Source: Hyphomicrobiales bacterium
GTDB lineage: Bacteria; Pseudomonadota; Alphaproteobacteria; Rhizobiales; Rhizobiaceae
Direction: 5' to 3'
Assembly (NCBI GenBank): GCA_900472625.1
Contig: UCIT01000002.1
Coordinates: 1-64,000 of the forward strand
DNA length: 64,000 bases
How positions within the stretch are numbered: position 1 is the stretch's first letter; each line of letters begins with the position of its first letter. Under the pieces are notes generated by a model. The model ran no database searches and was not told the DNA's origin. It saw nothing but the letters and a program-made list of their open reading frames with translations. Shown piece by piece: positions 35,286-47,929 of this stretch. Position numbers and translations under genes: made by a program.

Positions 35286-36026
35286 CTACCGGCTACGTGT
35301 CGTCGGCACGCCGTGCGGCGACAGCACCGGCACGAAGACGCGGCGCGAGGCGCGGGCGGCGACCGGCAGGCCCTGGTAGAGTCGCTTCTGCGCCTCGACG
35401 ATGATCACCCCCGAAAATGCCGGCCAGAGCGCTCGCCCGACCCGCTCGAAGGCGCCGCGAAGGCGCATCATCGTCCGGAGCTTCGACGGCGGAAACAATA
35501 GCGCCTCGGCGGTGGCGCCCGGCGTGAAATTGGTTTCCCGCAGCAGGTGCGTCAGCTGCCCGCGCGAGTAGGGGCGGCCGGAACCGAATGGCGTATGCTC
35601 CATCCGTGCCCAGACGCCTCGCCGGTTCGGCACCACGATGATCAGCCGCCCGCCCGGCGCCAACACCCGCCACAGTTCCTTCAGCGTCTCGCGCGGGCTT
35701 TCGGCGAATTCCAGCGAATGCACCATAAGCACCCTGTCGATCGACGAATCGGGCAGCGGCAGCTCCTCGTCGAAGATCAGCGCCGTCGACGACAGCGAGC
35801 CCATCGGCCAGTTTACAGCACCCTGCCCCGCCGGCATGAAGGCGAAGGTGCGTTCGGTGTCGGTACGGAAGCGATCGAGAAACGGCACGGCGTAGCCGAT
35901 CCCCACCAGACGCTCCTGCGGAAGCTTCACCCATAGCGAAGACAAGGCCATGACGATCGACTGCTCGGCGATACGGCCGAGGTCGGAATGATAGAACTGA
36001 CGTAGGTCGACGATATCGGCGTGCAT
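35286..36026 (-). CDS. class I SAM-dependent methyltransferase
   Basis: A 246-residue methyltransf_11-type protein. The acidic loop is LPLPDSSIDRVLMVHSLEFAESP, and LAPGGRLIIVVPNRRG gives strand 5. Motif I is degenerate (IGYAVPFLDRFR), a known feature of this rhizobial family next to gloB. The upstream extension to 36158 overlaps the gloB promoter and start, so the ATG at 36026 (MHADIVDLRQFYHSDLGRIAEQ) is preferred. Divergent from gloB with 88 bp between starts. Confidence 0.8.
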   Translation of the reverse strand: MHADIVDLRQFYHSDLGRIAEQSIVMALSSLWVKLPQERLVGIGYAVPFLDRFRTDTERTFAFMPAGQGAVNWPMGSLSSTALIFDEELPLPDSSIDRVLMVHSLEFAESPRETLKELWRVLAPGGRLIIVVPNRRGVWARMEHTPFGSGRPYSRGQLTHLLRETNFTPGATAEALLFPPSKLRTMMRLRGAFERVGRALWPAFSGVIIVEAQKRLYQGLPVAARASRRVFVPVLSPHGVPTTRSR

Positions 36027-36114
36027 TGCACCAAATGTTATCAGCGGGTGGTTGGACTTCAAGACCGCAGCCTCTACATTCATGCCCAGCTTGAAATAAA
36101 GAGGCACCATAAAG

Positions 36115-36885
36115 ATGAAATCCTTGGATTTAGACGTTTTTCTCTGCCGCACCGACAATTTCGGCGTGCTGGTTCACGATCCCGAAACCAACCTGACCGC
36201 ATCGATCGATGCCCCTGATGCGGACGCCGTGATCAAGGCCGCCGAGCGCCGTGGCTGGACGATCACCCATATCTTCACCACCCACCACCATACCGACCAT
36301 GTCGAAGGCAATCTGGCGCTGAAGGAAAAATACGACTGCGAGATCATCGGCCCGATCAACGAGGCAGTGGCGATCCCCGGCCTCGACAAAACCATGGCCG
36401 ATGGCGATAGCTTCGAGTTCGGCGAGCATACGGTGAACGTTATCGAGACGCCCGGCCACACCGCCGGCCACATCTGCTACCACTTCGTCGACGACAAGGT
36501 GCTGTTTGCCGCCGACACGCTGTTTGCGCTCGGCTGCGGCCGTTTGTTCGAACGCTCGGCCGCCGACATGTGGCATTCGCTGCAGAAGCTCGCCGTTCTG
36601 CCCGACGAGACCGCCATCTATTTCGGCCACGAATACACCCTGTCCAACGCCCGCTTCGCGCTCACCATCGATCCCGACAACGAGCGCCTGAAGTCGCGCG
36701 CCGCCGACATCGAGGCGATGCGCGCCGAAGGAAAGTTCACCATCCCGACGACGCTCGCCATGGAGAAGGAAACCAACCCCTTCCTGCGCGCCGCCGACCC
36801 GTCGATCCGCCGCAATCTCTTGATGGAGAGCCGCACCAACGAGGAGGTATTTGCCGAGATCCGCAAGCGCAAGGACAACTTCTGA
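36115..36885 (+). CDS. gloB: hydroxyacylglutathione hydrolase (glyoxalase II)
   Basis: A 256-residue metallo-beta-lactamase-fold hydrolase releasing D-lactate and glutathione from S-D-lactoylglutathione. The metal site [10 protein letters not shown] is at residues 56-65, with [23 protein letters not shown] and [11 protein letters not shown] also intact. Its stop codon overlaps the next start by one base (TGATG), so the cupin gene is co-translated. Confidence 0.95.
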   Translation: MKSLDLDVFLCRTDNFGVLVHDPETNLTASIDAPDADAVIKAAERRGWTITHIFTTHHHTDHVEGNLALKEKYDCEIIGPINEAVAIPGLDKTMADGDSFEFGEHTVNVIETPGHTAGHICYHFVDDKVLFAADTLFALGCGRLFERSAADMWHSLQKLAVLPDETAIYFGHEYTLSNARFALTIDPDNERLKSRAADIEAMRAEGKFTIPTTLAMEKETNPFLRAADPSIRRNLLMESRTNEEVFAEIRKRKDNF

Positions 36886-37322
36886 TGCCGGCATCCGCGA
36901 TGTCGGCCGATGACATCATCCGCGACCTCGAGATGGAACCGCATCCGGAAGGCGGGTGGTACATCCAGACCTTCCGGGACAGCGACGGTGGCGCGCGCGG
37001 CCACTCGACGGCGATCTATTATCTGCTGAAGGCGGGCCAGCGCTCGCACTGGCACCGGGTGCACGACGCCGCCGAGGTTTGGCATTACTACGCCGGAGCC
37101 CCGCTGGCGCTGCACCGCGCCGAGGACGGCGGCGGCAGCGAGACGCTGACGCTCGGAGCGGATATTCTGGGTGGCGAACGCCCGCAGGCGATCATTCCGG
37201 CCAACTGGTGGCAATCGGCCGAAACCCTGGGCGATTTCACGCTGGTGGGCTGCACCGTATCGCCGGGCTTCGAGTTTTCGAGCTTCGAGATGGCGCCGCC
37301 GGGCTGGGAGCCCGGCTCGTAA
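36885..37322 (+). CDS. cupin, DUF985 family
   Basis: A 145-residue cupin. EMEPHPEGGWYIQTFRD, the conserved HWHRVHDAAEVWHYYAGAPL segment and the second motif near VGCTVSPGFEFSSFEMAPPGW match DUF985 proteins. The single-domain beta barrel probably binds a metal or sugar-like ligand. Function unknown; coupled to gloB by a one-base overlap. Confidence 0.9.
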   Translation: MPASAMSADDIIRDLEMEPHPEGGWYIQTFRDSDGGARGHSTAIYYLLKAGQRSHWHRVHDAAEVWHYYAGAPLALHRAEDGGGSETLTLGADILGGERPQAIIPANWWQSAETLGDFTLVGCTVSPGFEFSSFEMAPPGWEPGS

Positions 37323-37366
37323 GGATTGAAAGCACGGCGGCGTCGCGAAACGCCGCTTACGGACAT

Positions 37367-37708
37367 CTACTGCTTGGCAGTCTCCGGCAACATCACGAAC
37401 AGCGACCGCAACAGCGACAGCGTCCCCGAATTGCCGACGCTGTAGTAGATCATGCGGCCGTCACGGCGGGTGTTGACCAGACCCTCCAGCCGCAGGCGCG
37501 CCAGTTGTTGGGAAACCATCGCCTGCTGCATGCCGAGAATGTCCTCGATCTGCCCGACGGTTTTTTCCTCTTCGGCAAGGATACACAGGATCATCAGTCT
37601 CGTATGATGCGCCAGCGCCTTGAGGAGCTCACTTGCTTCACGGGCCTTGGTCGAAACCCCCTGCAATTCGTGATCGGACATACCCGATCTAGGTGTCGGC
37701 AAGTGCAT
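37367..37708 (-). CDS. ArsR-family winged-helix regulator
   Basis: A 113-residue helix-turn-helix regulator. LLKALAHHTRLMILCILAEEEKTV is followed by the recognition helix MQQAMVSQQLARLRLEGLV and the wing NTRRDGRMIYYSV. No CxC metal motif of ArsR/SmtB metal sensors is present, so it may sense a redox or other signal. Starts at 37708 or 37681 are possible. An inverted repeat lies upstream at 37737-37755. Confidence 0.88.
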   Translation of the reverse strand: MHLPTPRSGMSDHELQGVSTKAREASELLKALAHHTRLMILCILAEEEKTVGQIEDILGMQQAMVSQQLARLRLEGLVNTRRDGRMIYYSVGNSGTLSLLRSLFVMLPETAKQ

Positions 37709-37736
37709 GTTATATCTCTAGTTGCATATATATCGA

Positions 37737-37755
37737 AACTGATGTTGTGTCAGTT
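37737..37755. promoter_or_regulatory. inverted repeat upstream of the ArsR-family gene
   Basis: AACTGA-TGTTGTG-TCAGTT, 6-bp arms with a 7-bp gap, in the 106-bp region between the ArsR-type regulator and the SDR. Candidate operator for autoregulation; unverified. Confidence 0.35.
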
Positions 37756-37814
37756 ATCATATACGCGAACAAGGTTCGTTCGGATCTCCTAAAAAACCAA
37801 AAAAAGTCATGTAA

Positions 37815-38585
37815 TCAGCAGATAAGCTGTCCGCCGTTGATCTCCAGCACCTGGCCGGTGATGTATCCGGACAGCGATGACGCCGCCAGGAACAGGTAGG
37901 CGGGCGCGCAATCCTCCGAAGTGCCCAGCCGCTGCAAGGGGATCGTCTTGCGGGTCTGCTCGAGCTTTTCGGGCGAGGAATAGCGCTGGTGGAAGTCGGT
38001 CTCGATCGTGCCCGGCGAGACGCAGTTGACGCGGATACCGTCAGGTGCCAGTTCCCGCGCCAGCGCCTTAGAGTAAGTGGCGACGAACGCTTTCGAGGCC
38101 GAATAGATCGCCGAGCCCGGGCTGCCGCCGGTCAGCGCCGAGATCGATACGGTATTGACGATGGCCGCCTCCCCCGCCGCCCGCAGCGCCGGCAGCAATG
38201 CCCGTGTGACCTCGACGACAGACGTCTGGTTGAGCTGCACCACCGAACCATACTGCGCATCGGTGAGCGTGCCGGCCGGAAACCGACCGACCATGGTGCC
38301 GGCGTTATTGACAAGCACGTGAACCCTGTCGAAATGTCGGCGCACCTCAGCGGCAAACGCTTCGGTGCCCTCAGCGGAGGAGAAGTCGCCGGGAACCAGC
38401 AGCGCCCGACGATCCTGCTCGGCCGTCAGCAGGAAGTCGGGCAGCGGCCGGTCGCTGCTGCGGCCGGTGTGAACCAGCACGCGCGCGCCGCAATCGAGAA
38501 ACTGCCGCGCCACCTCAAGCCCGATGCCACGGCTGGCACCGGTGACGACGACGTTGCGGTTCTCGAACAATTTTGGATGAAACAT
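37815..38585 (-). CDS. short-chain dehydrogenase/reductase
   Basis: A 256-residue classical SDR. TGASRGIG is at about 15-22, NNAGTM near 90, the catalytic YSASKAFVATYSKAL near 160 and the C-terminal segment PDGIRVNCVSPGTIETDF. It resembles FabG-like/3-oxoacyl-ACP reductase-type proteins, but the substrate is not shown. The ArsR gene at 37367 lies downstream on the same strand. Confidence 0.9.
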   Translation of the reverse strand: MFHPKLFENRNVVVTGASRGIGLEVARQFLDCGARVLVHTGRSSDRPLPDFLLTAEQDRRALLVPGDFSSAEGTEAFAAEVRRHFDRVHVLVNNAGTMVGRFPAGTLTDAQYGSVVQLNQTSVVEVTRALLPALRAAGEAAIVNTVSISALTGGSPGSAIYSASKAFVATYSKALARELAPDGIRVNCVSPGTIETDFHQRYSSPEKLEQTRKTIPLQRLGTSEDCAPAYLFLAASSLSGYITGQVLEINGGQLIC

Positions 38586-38722
38586 CTTTTATCCTCCCCT
38601 GCGCAGCCGATGCCGAACGGGCGACTGCCTGAGCGAAGGATAGCCTTTGCGCCGCGCAATGATCAACCTCCGAGGTCGATCGATCGCTATTCGCGCGTGG
38701 CGGAGGGAGCGCGACGGACAAC

Positions 38723-38746
38723 AAAAAAGCGGCCTTGCGGCCGCTT
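38723..38746 (-). terminator. rho-independent terminator of the atp operon
   Basis: On the minus strand AAGCGGCC-GCAA-GGCCGCTT is followed by TTTT. The 8-bp stem (38727-38734 and 38739-38746) lies 28 bp after the atpC stop. Confidence 0.9.
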
Positions 38747-38773
38747 CGATGACAGTCCGGAAACCTTGCAGGC

Positions 38774-39181
38774 TCAGTCCTTGCGGACGACGCCCGACAG
38801 GTGCGACAGTTCCATGATGAACTGTTCCAGCTTCGACTTGTGCTCGTGATGCTCGGCATCATCGAGTTCGGCCTTGGCGGCGTCGATGCGGCGGTCCAGT
38901 TCGTCTCGCGAGAGGTCCTCGACGGGGATCGCAGATTCGGCCAGCAGCGTGCAGCCGGTGGGCAGGATGTCGGCGAAACCGCCGAAAACCACGTAGTCCT
39001 TCTTCTGGCCGCCTGCCGAACGAACGCTGACCACACCAGGCTTGATCGTCGTCATCGTCGGCGCGTGGTGCGCCATGACGGTCATCTCGCCTTCGGTTGC
39101 CGGAATGACAACTTCGGTCACCATCTCGGACAGCAGCAGGCGCTCCGGAGATACGAGTTCAAAATTGAAATTGTCAGCCAT
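38774..39181 (-). CDS. atpC: F1F0 ATP synthase subunit epsilon
   Basis: A 135-residue central-stalk subunit that regulates ATP hydrolysis. The N-terminal beta-barrel VSPERLLLSEMVTEVVIPATEGEMTVMAHHAPTMTTIKPG is textbook, and the C-terminal helical hairpin follows. Last gene of atpHAGDC, ended by the terminator at 38723. Confidence 0.97.
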   Translation of the reverse strand: MADNFNFELVSPERLLLSEMVTEVVIPATEGEMTVMAHHAPTMTTIKPGVVSVRSAGGQKKDYVVFGGFADILPTGCTLLAESAIPVEDLSRDELDRRIDAAKAELDDAEHHEHKSKLEQFIMELSHLSGVVRKD

Positions 39182-39216
39182 GACGTTTCACTTCTTGATT
39201 GTCTTTGAAACGAGAG

Positions 39217-39247
39217 ACGGCGCGCGTGGACGACCCCGGCGCGCCGT
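39217..39247 (-). other. hairpin between atpD and atpC
   Basis: ACGGCGCGC (39217-39225) and GCGCGCCGT (39239-39247) form a 9-bp GC-rich stem with a 13-nt loop in the 77-bp gap. No U-tract follows, so it is more likely an RNA-processing or stability element adjusting epsilon level. Confidence 0.5.
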
Positions 39248-39258
39248 AAGTGAATGCA

Positions 39259-40725
<1,467 letters not shown>

Positions 40726-40730
40726 TTACC

Positions 40731-41615
40731 TCAGAGCGCTTCCGCGCCCGAAATGATTTCAATGAGTTCCTTGGTGATCTGAGCCTGACGCTGACGGTTG
40801 TAGGAGAGCGTCAGCTTATTGATCATTTCACCAGCGTTACGCGTCGCATTGTCCATCGCGCTCATCTTGGCGCCCATTTCGCCGGCGACGTTCTCGAGGA
40901 GCGCGCGGAAAATCTGGACCGAGATGTTGCGTGGAATCAGATCCTCGAGGATCGATGCCGGATCAGGCTCGTATTCGTAGACCGCGCCCGCATGGTCCGC
41001 GTCCTCGGCAACAACGTCGCTGACCGAAGCCGGGATCAGTTGCTGTGCCGTCGGGATCTGCGAGATCACCGACTTGAACTCGGAGTAGAACAAGGTGCAG
41101 ACGTCGAACTCACCAGCTTCGTACATCTCGATGATGCGCTTGCCGATGCTGTCAGCGTTTTCGAAGGCGATGCGCTTGACGTCGCGGAGTTCCTTGCGCT
41201 CGACGATGAGCGGCAGGAATTCGCGGCGCAGGCTGTCGTAACCCTTCTTGCCGACGGTAAAGATCTTCACCGTCTTGCCTGCGGCTTCCAGCTTGCGGGC
41301 ATGGTCGCGGGCAAAACGAGAAATCTGCGAGTTGAAACCGCCGCAGAGGCCGCGATCGGCGGTGCAGACGACGAGCAGGTGAACCTGATCCTTGCCTGTA
41401 CCGGTCATGAGCGTCGGCGCACCATCCGCATCGGTGACGGCCTTGGCGATGTTCGCCAGAACCGCACCCATCCGCTGCGAATAGGGCCGGGCGGCCTCGG
41501 CCGCCTCCTGCGCACGCCGAAGCTTCGCCGCGGCGACCATTTTCATCGCCTTGGTGATCTTCTGCGTCGCCTTGACGGAGGCGATCCGGTTTTTCAGATC
41601 CTTAAGTGAAGGCAT
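40731..41615 (-). CDS. atpG: F1F0 ATP synthase subunit gamma
   Basis: A 294-residue rotary shaft subunit. The N-terminal [32 protein letters not shown] and C-terminal [37 protein letters not shown] helices are the coiled coil of the rotor. In place between atpA and atpD. Confidence 0.97.
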   Translation of the reverse strand: MPSLKDLKNRIASVKATQKITKAMKMVAAAKLRRAQEAAEAARPYSQRMGAVLANIAKAVTDADGAPTLMTGTGKDQVHLLVVCTADRGLCGGFNSQISRFARDHARKLEAAGKTVKIFTVGKKGYDSLRREFLPLIVERKELRDVKRIAFENADSIGKRIIEMYEAGEFDVCTLFYSEFKSVISQIPTAQQLIPASVSDVVAEDADHAGAVYEYEPDPASILEDLIPRNISVQIFRALLENVAGEMGAKMSAMDNATRNAGEMINKLTLSYNRQRQAQITKELIEIISGAEAL

Positions 41616-41641
41616 CCGTGATCCGTCCTAACTGGGTCCGA

Positions 41642-43737
<2,096 letters not shown>

Positions 43738-43825
43738 AAATTTCCCTGATTTCAACCCAAGAATCCGGCCTCCGGCGGGCGCCTGATCTAAATTCCTGAA
43801 TTCGTTATGATTTCCCCCAGAAATC

Positions 43826-43847
43826 GCAAGAGAAGCCTCTTGCTTCT
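43826..43847 (-). promoter_or_regulatory. atp operon leader with two alternative hairpins
   Basis: On the plus strand GCAAGAG (43826-43832) pairs with CTCTTGC (43837-43843), and AGAAGC (43831-43836) pairs with GCTTCT (43842-43847). The two stems share bases and cannot form together. The segment lies about 90-110 bp upstream of the atpH start. Promoter elements in the region are not clear. Confidence 0.4.
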
Positions 43848-43991
43848 TCCGAAATTCGGGGTCCGTCTAACATAGGATATCCGGACTCGCAACACGCGTA
43901 ACGTCCTAATCCTGTTTTAGCGTCGATTTCTGCCGCAAAAATGCGGAAAGCCGCAATCACCCACAGGCGAGCTGCGCGAATTCCATGCATT

Positions 43992-44381
43992 TCAGGCCGA
44001 AAAGAAACCGAAGACGTAACCGAGCGGAAGCGCCGCCAGAATGACCTGCACAACCAGAAGTACATAGTTGATGACAGTGCCGCCTCGGTCGGACAGCAGC
44101 GAGATAACGCGTGCGAAGGCAGCCATCGCAAAGACGGCACCTACGACCAGATAGATATTCGGCTGAGCAAGCAATATCGGAGCGAGACCAAGCGCGAGAT
44201 AGACACCGCCGATCGAGCGTTGCTCGGCATATCCGTCGCGCCGTCCTTCGCTAGGTTGGAGACCGAAGAAGCGCATAGCGTAGCCGGGCGCAAACATGAT
44301 GATGAAGCCCGCGAGAGCCACAAAAGCCGCCGCACAAAAAGCCAGCTGCTCGCCCAGTTCTTCGGGAAAGTAGAATTCCAT
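43992..44381 (-). CDS. small multi-helix membrane protein (DUF4345-like)
   Basis: A 129-residue protein with four predicted membrane helices (ELGEQLAFCAAAFVALAGFIIM; SIGGVYLALGLAPILLAQ; LVVGAVFAMAAFARVISLL; VINYVLLVVQVILAALPLG). The pattern resembles DUF4345-type proteins; function unknown. The start at 44381 is preferred over 44435. It lies between atpH and priA on the same strand, 110 bp after priA's stop on that transcript's far side. Confidence 0.7.
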   Translation of the reverse strand: MEFYFPEELGEQLAFCAAAFVALAGFIIMFAPGYAMRFFGLQPSEGRRDGYAEQRSIGGVYLALGLAPILLAQPNIYLVVGAVFAMAAFARVISLLSDRGGTVINYVLLVVQVILAALPLGYVFGFFSA

Positions 44382-44491
44382 AGATCGACCCCAAATCATG
44401 CCCAATGGCTTCTTATGGCACGATTGCGAATACACGCAAACGCCCTCTCACGCCCGATCCGCAGGAAGTCCGGTTCAGAGAAAACCGCGAT

Positions 44492-46705
44492 CTACAAAAA
44501 GCTTTGCGGATCGATGTCGAGCTGCACATGGATCGAGCCGCGCTCCTTTGGCGACTGCGACAGCATGACCCTCAGGAAGCCCTGCATGTCGGAGTTCTTC
44601 CGCCCGTGCACCAGCAGCCGGAAGCGGTGGCGACCGCGCACCAGCGCCAGCGGCGCCTCCGCCGGCCCGAGCACAGAAATGCCAGTCACCTGGGGGGCGG
44701 CGTTGCGGATGCCGCGCGCATGCGCCTCGGCATCGTTGCGCGTTTCGGCCGACACGATGATCGACGCCAGCCGCCCGAACGGCGGCAGGATGGCCCGCTC
44801 GCGCTCGGCGATCTCGCGCTCGTAGAACGCCCCGGCATCGCCGGAGACGATCGCCTGCATCACAGGATGCTGCGGCTGGTAGGTCTGCAGCAGCCCGTGG
44901 CTCTTCAGGCCCGTGCGCCCGGCACGCCCCGTCACCTGCGACAGAAGCTGGAAGGTCCGCTCCGCCGCCCGCGGATCGCCATTGGCGAGCCCGAGATCGG
45001 CATCGACGATGCCCACCAGCGTCATCAGCGGAAAATTATGCCCCTTGGCGACCAGCTGCGTGCCGATGACGATATCGGCCTCCCCCTTGGCGATGGCGTC
45101 GAGCTCCATTCTCAGCCGCTTGACGCCGCCCAGGATATCGGAGGACAGCACGATCGTCCGCGCCTCCGGGAAGTGACGCTCCACCTCCTCGGCGATCCGC
45201 TCCACTCCCGGCCCACAGGCGACGAGATGGTCGAAGGTGCCGCATTCCGGGCAGGCCTCGGGCGTGCGCTCGTTGTAACCGCACTGGTGACACTGCAGCT
45301 GCTTCTTGAATCGATGCTCGACCAGCCAGCTGGAGCATTGCGGGCACTGGAACCGGTGGCCGCAGACCCGGCAGAGCGTCAGCGGCGCATAGCCGCGCCG
45401 ATTGAGAAACAGCAGCGCCTGCTGCTTCTTCTCCACCGTCTTGCCGATTGCCCGCACCAGCACCGGCGACAGGAAGCCGCCGCGCTCCGGCGCATGCCGG
45501 CGCATGTCGATCAGATGCAGGTCTGGCAGCGCCGCATCGCCGAATCGCGTCGGCAGATGGATCGTCGTGTATCGCCCGCTCTGGCCGTTGACCTGGCTTT
45601 CGACCGACGGCGTCGCCGACACCAGCACGACAGGAAAATCGCCGATCCGCGCCCGGACCACCGCCATGTCGCGGGCATTGTAGTAGACCCGGTCCTCCTG
45701 CTTGTAGGCCGGGTCGTGTTCCTCGTCGACGATGATCAGCCCGAGATCCTCGAACGGCAGGAACAGCGCCGAGCGCGCGCCGGCCACGACACGTACCTCT
45801 CCCGTCACCGCCTGCCGCCACACCTTCTCGCGGGTCTTCGGCGCGAGATCCGAATGCCATTCGGCAGGCTTGGCCCCGAACCGGTCCTGGAAGCGCTCGA
45901 GGAAGCTGGCCGTCAGCGCAATCTCGGGAAGCAGGATCAGCACCTGCTTGCCGCGTTTCAGCGTCTCGGCGATCGCCTCGAAATAGACCTCTGTCTTACC
46001 GGACCCGGTGACGCCATCGATCAGCGATACGGCGAACGCGCCGTTGCGCACTTCCGCAAGGATCTCGTCGGCCGCCTCCTTCTGCGGACCGGCCAGCCGC
46101 GACGGCGCAAAGTCGGGATCGGGTTTGGCGACGATCGGCGGCGGAGCCAGGAAGATCGTTTCGAAGATCCCCTGCGCGATCAGCCCGTCGACAACGCTGG
46201 TCGACACGCCGGCCGCATGCGCCAGCCCGATCCGCGTCCACGACAGCCCGTCACCGGCGGCATCGAGCACCCGCGCCCGCGCCGGCGTCATCCGTTCCGG
46301 CGTTCCGCCGACGAAGCGCAGGCCCTCGACCATCGGCTCGGGATCGAAGGCGTTCGGCACGCGCAGCGCCATCCGCGCCACCAGTCCCGGCGGCGACAGC
46401 GTGTAGCTCGCCACCCAGTCAATGAAATCACGCATTTCCTTGTTGAGCGGCGGGCAGTCGAACACCTTGGTGATCGGCCTCAGCTTCTTCGGATCGACGT
46501 GCTCGTCGCCCCCCTCCCAGACGGCGCCCATCACCTGGCGCGGCCCGAGCGGCACCTGCACCACCGAGCCCGGCTCGACGGCCATGCCTTCGGGCACCGC
46601 GTAAGAATAGGGCATAGGCGTCGGCAGGGGCACGAGCACCGCCACCGTGCGCACGGCGGGCGGTGGTTCGACAGGGCCAAAGAGATCGGACAGAGCTGTG
46701 GTCAT
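44492..46705 (-). CDS. priA: primosomal protein N' (replication restart helicase)
   Basis: A 737-residue 3'-to-5' DNA helicase that restarts stalled forks. It shows the N-terminal 3'-DNA-binding domain (VLVPLPTPMPYSYAVPEGM), helicase motifs GVTGSGKTEVYFEAI and DEEHDPAYKQED, and a zinc-binding module with eight cysteines (CRVCGHRFQCPQC; CHQCG; CPECG). All eight cysteines are visible. The ATG at 46705 is chosen over a TTG at 46726. Confidence 0.97.
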   Translation of the reverse strand: MTTALSDLFGPVEPPPAVRTVAVLVPLPTPMPYSYAVPEGMAVEPGSVVQVPLGPRQVMGAVWEGGDEHVDPKKLRPITKVFDCPPLNKEMRDFIDWVASYTLSPPGLVARMALRVPNAFDPEPMVEGLRFVGGTPERMTPARARVLDAAGDGLSWTRIGLAHAAGVSTSVVDGLIAQGIFETIFLAPPPIVAKPDPDFAPSRLAGPQKEAADEILAEVRNGAFAVSLIDGVTGSGKTEVYFEAIAETLKRGKQVLILLPEIALTASFLERFQDRFGAKPAEWHSDLAPKTREKVWRQAVTGEVRVVAGARSALFLPFEDLGLIIVDEEHDPAYKQEDRVYYNARDMAVVRARIGDFPVVLVSATPSVESQVNGQSGRYTTIHLPTRFGDAALPDLHLIDMRRHAPERGGFLSPVLVRAIGKTVEKKQQALLFLNRRGYAPLTLCRVCGHRFQCPQCSSWLVEHRFKKQLQCHQCGYNERTPEACPECGTFDHLVACGPGVERIAEEVERHFPEARTIVLSSDILGGVKRLRMELDAIAKGEADIVIGTQLVAKGHNFPLMTLVGIVDADLGLANGDPRAAERTFQLLSQVTGRAGRTGLKSHGLLQTYQPQHPVMQAIVSGDAGAFYEREIAERERAILPPFGRLASIIVSAETRNDAEAHARGIRNAAPQVTGISVLGPAEAPLALVRGRHRFRLLVHGRKNSDMQGFLRVMLSQSPKERGSIHVQLDIDPQSFL

Positions 46706-46762
46706 CGGGCGCGACCATGCCCGCAACGACGAAAAAATGAAACCCGCGACATCGTCGTAAAC

Positions 46763-47908
46763 CTATTCCTCCCCATCGTCCTCGCCGGCGATGGTGCCCG
46801 TCAGCCGCATGCCCTCGATCCACGTCGCCCCGTTCTCGCGGATCACCTTGCGTGGCCGGACCCCGCATCGCTCGCGCACGGCGTCCGCCAGCTGCGCGGA
46901 ATGGGTGACGATCCAGATCTGGCTGGTCTTCGAAGCCTCGGCGATCATCTCCGCCAACGGCGGCAGCATGTCGGGATGCAGGCTGGCTTCCGGCTCGTTG
47001 AGCGCGATGAACGGCGGCAATCGGTAGGACAGCAGCGCCGCCGCCAGCCCGAGAAAGCGGATCTGCCCGTCGGAGAGCTCGCGCGGCTGGAACACACGGT
47101 GCGGAAAATCGGGAAAGCTCAAGCCGAACGTCGCAGTCTCCTCCGGCTCCGGCACCACCAGCCGTGCGCCACCGAAGGCATCCGAAACGATCCGGTCGAG
47201 ATCGACGGTATCCTGCCGCGTATGTCTCAGCGTCGCAAACACCGCCGCCAGATTGGCCCCATCCTCGTCCAGCATCGCGCCCGTCACGGCCAGGCACGGC
47301 TGGCGCAAAGGCGAGGCGCGGTCGGTGCGGAAGCCATGGAAGAACCGCCAGTTCGCCACCACCCGACGAAACGCGGCGATCTCGGGGAAATGCCCGGCAT
47401 CGCCAAGCAGCGCCATTGCCGTTTCCGAGGTCAGCGCCTGGTCGGCATAGTCCTGCATCCGGCCCGACGCATCGCGCACCTGGATTGCCGGCCCGGCCCG
47501 CTTCATCATCGTCACCGGTCGGCCGTGATCGACCACCAGCTCCTCGGCCTTCACCTGCGGCTCCAGCGCGAATCCCGCCGCGGCCTTCTGCGGCCGCAGC
47601 CCGACCTCGACGCGGTAGCGGAAGCTGACCGCCCGCTCCTCGTCCATGAGTTCGACCTCGAGCTTCACCCGCGCCGGCCCGTCGCTCTGCTTGCGCGTGC
47701 CCGACCACAGCACCGAGAACATGCCGCCCTCGGCCGCAAGCTCATGCACCAGCCGCCCGGTGACGGCCGCCTGCACCAGCTGCAATGCCCGATAGAGATT
47801 GGATTTGCCGACGCCATTCTCGCCGAGAAACAGCGTCGTGCCCGGCAGGTCCATATGGATCGAGCGGAGAGACCGGTAATTCTGAGCGAACATCGAGCGG
47901 AGCAGCAT
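46763..47908 (-). CDS. AAA family ATPase, RecF/SMC-like, of unknown role
   Basis: A 381-residue ATPase with Walker A GENGVGKSN (29-37), signature ELSDGQIRFLGLAAALLS, Walker B IALNEPEASLHP and a switch VTHSAQL. It resembles the RecF-like AAA proteins (PIRSF029347 type) that lack a nuclease or TOPRIM domain. No helicase, nuclease or methylase partner is next to it. It follows the acyltransferase gene with 21 bp between them on the same strand. Confidence 0.85.
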   Translation of the reverse strand: MLLRSMFAQNYRSLRSIHMDLPGTTLFLGENGVGKSNLYRALQLVQAAVTGRLVHELAAEGGMFSVLWSGTRKQSDGPARVKLEVELMDEERAVSFRYRVEVGLRPQKAAAGFALEPQVKAEELVVDHGRPVTMMKRAGPAIQVRDASGRMQDYADQALTSETAMALLGDAGHFPEIAAFRRVVANWRFFHGFRTDRASPLRQPCLAVTGAMLDEDGANLAAVFATLRHTRQDTVDLDRIVSDAFGGARLVVPEPEETATFGLSFPDFPHRVFQPRELSDGQIRFLGLAAALLSYRLPPFIALNEPEASLHPDMLPPLAEMIAEASKTSQIWIVTHSAQLADAVRERCGVRPRKVIRENGATWIEGMRLTGTIAGEDDGEE

Positions 47909-47929
47909 GTCTCGCTTTACCGCATCCGC

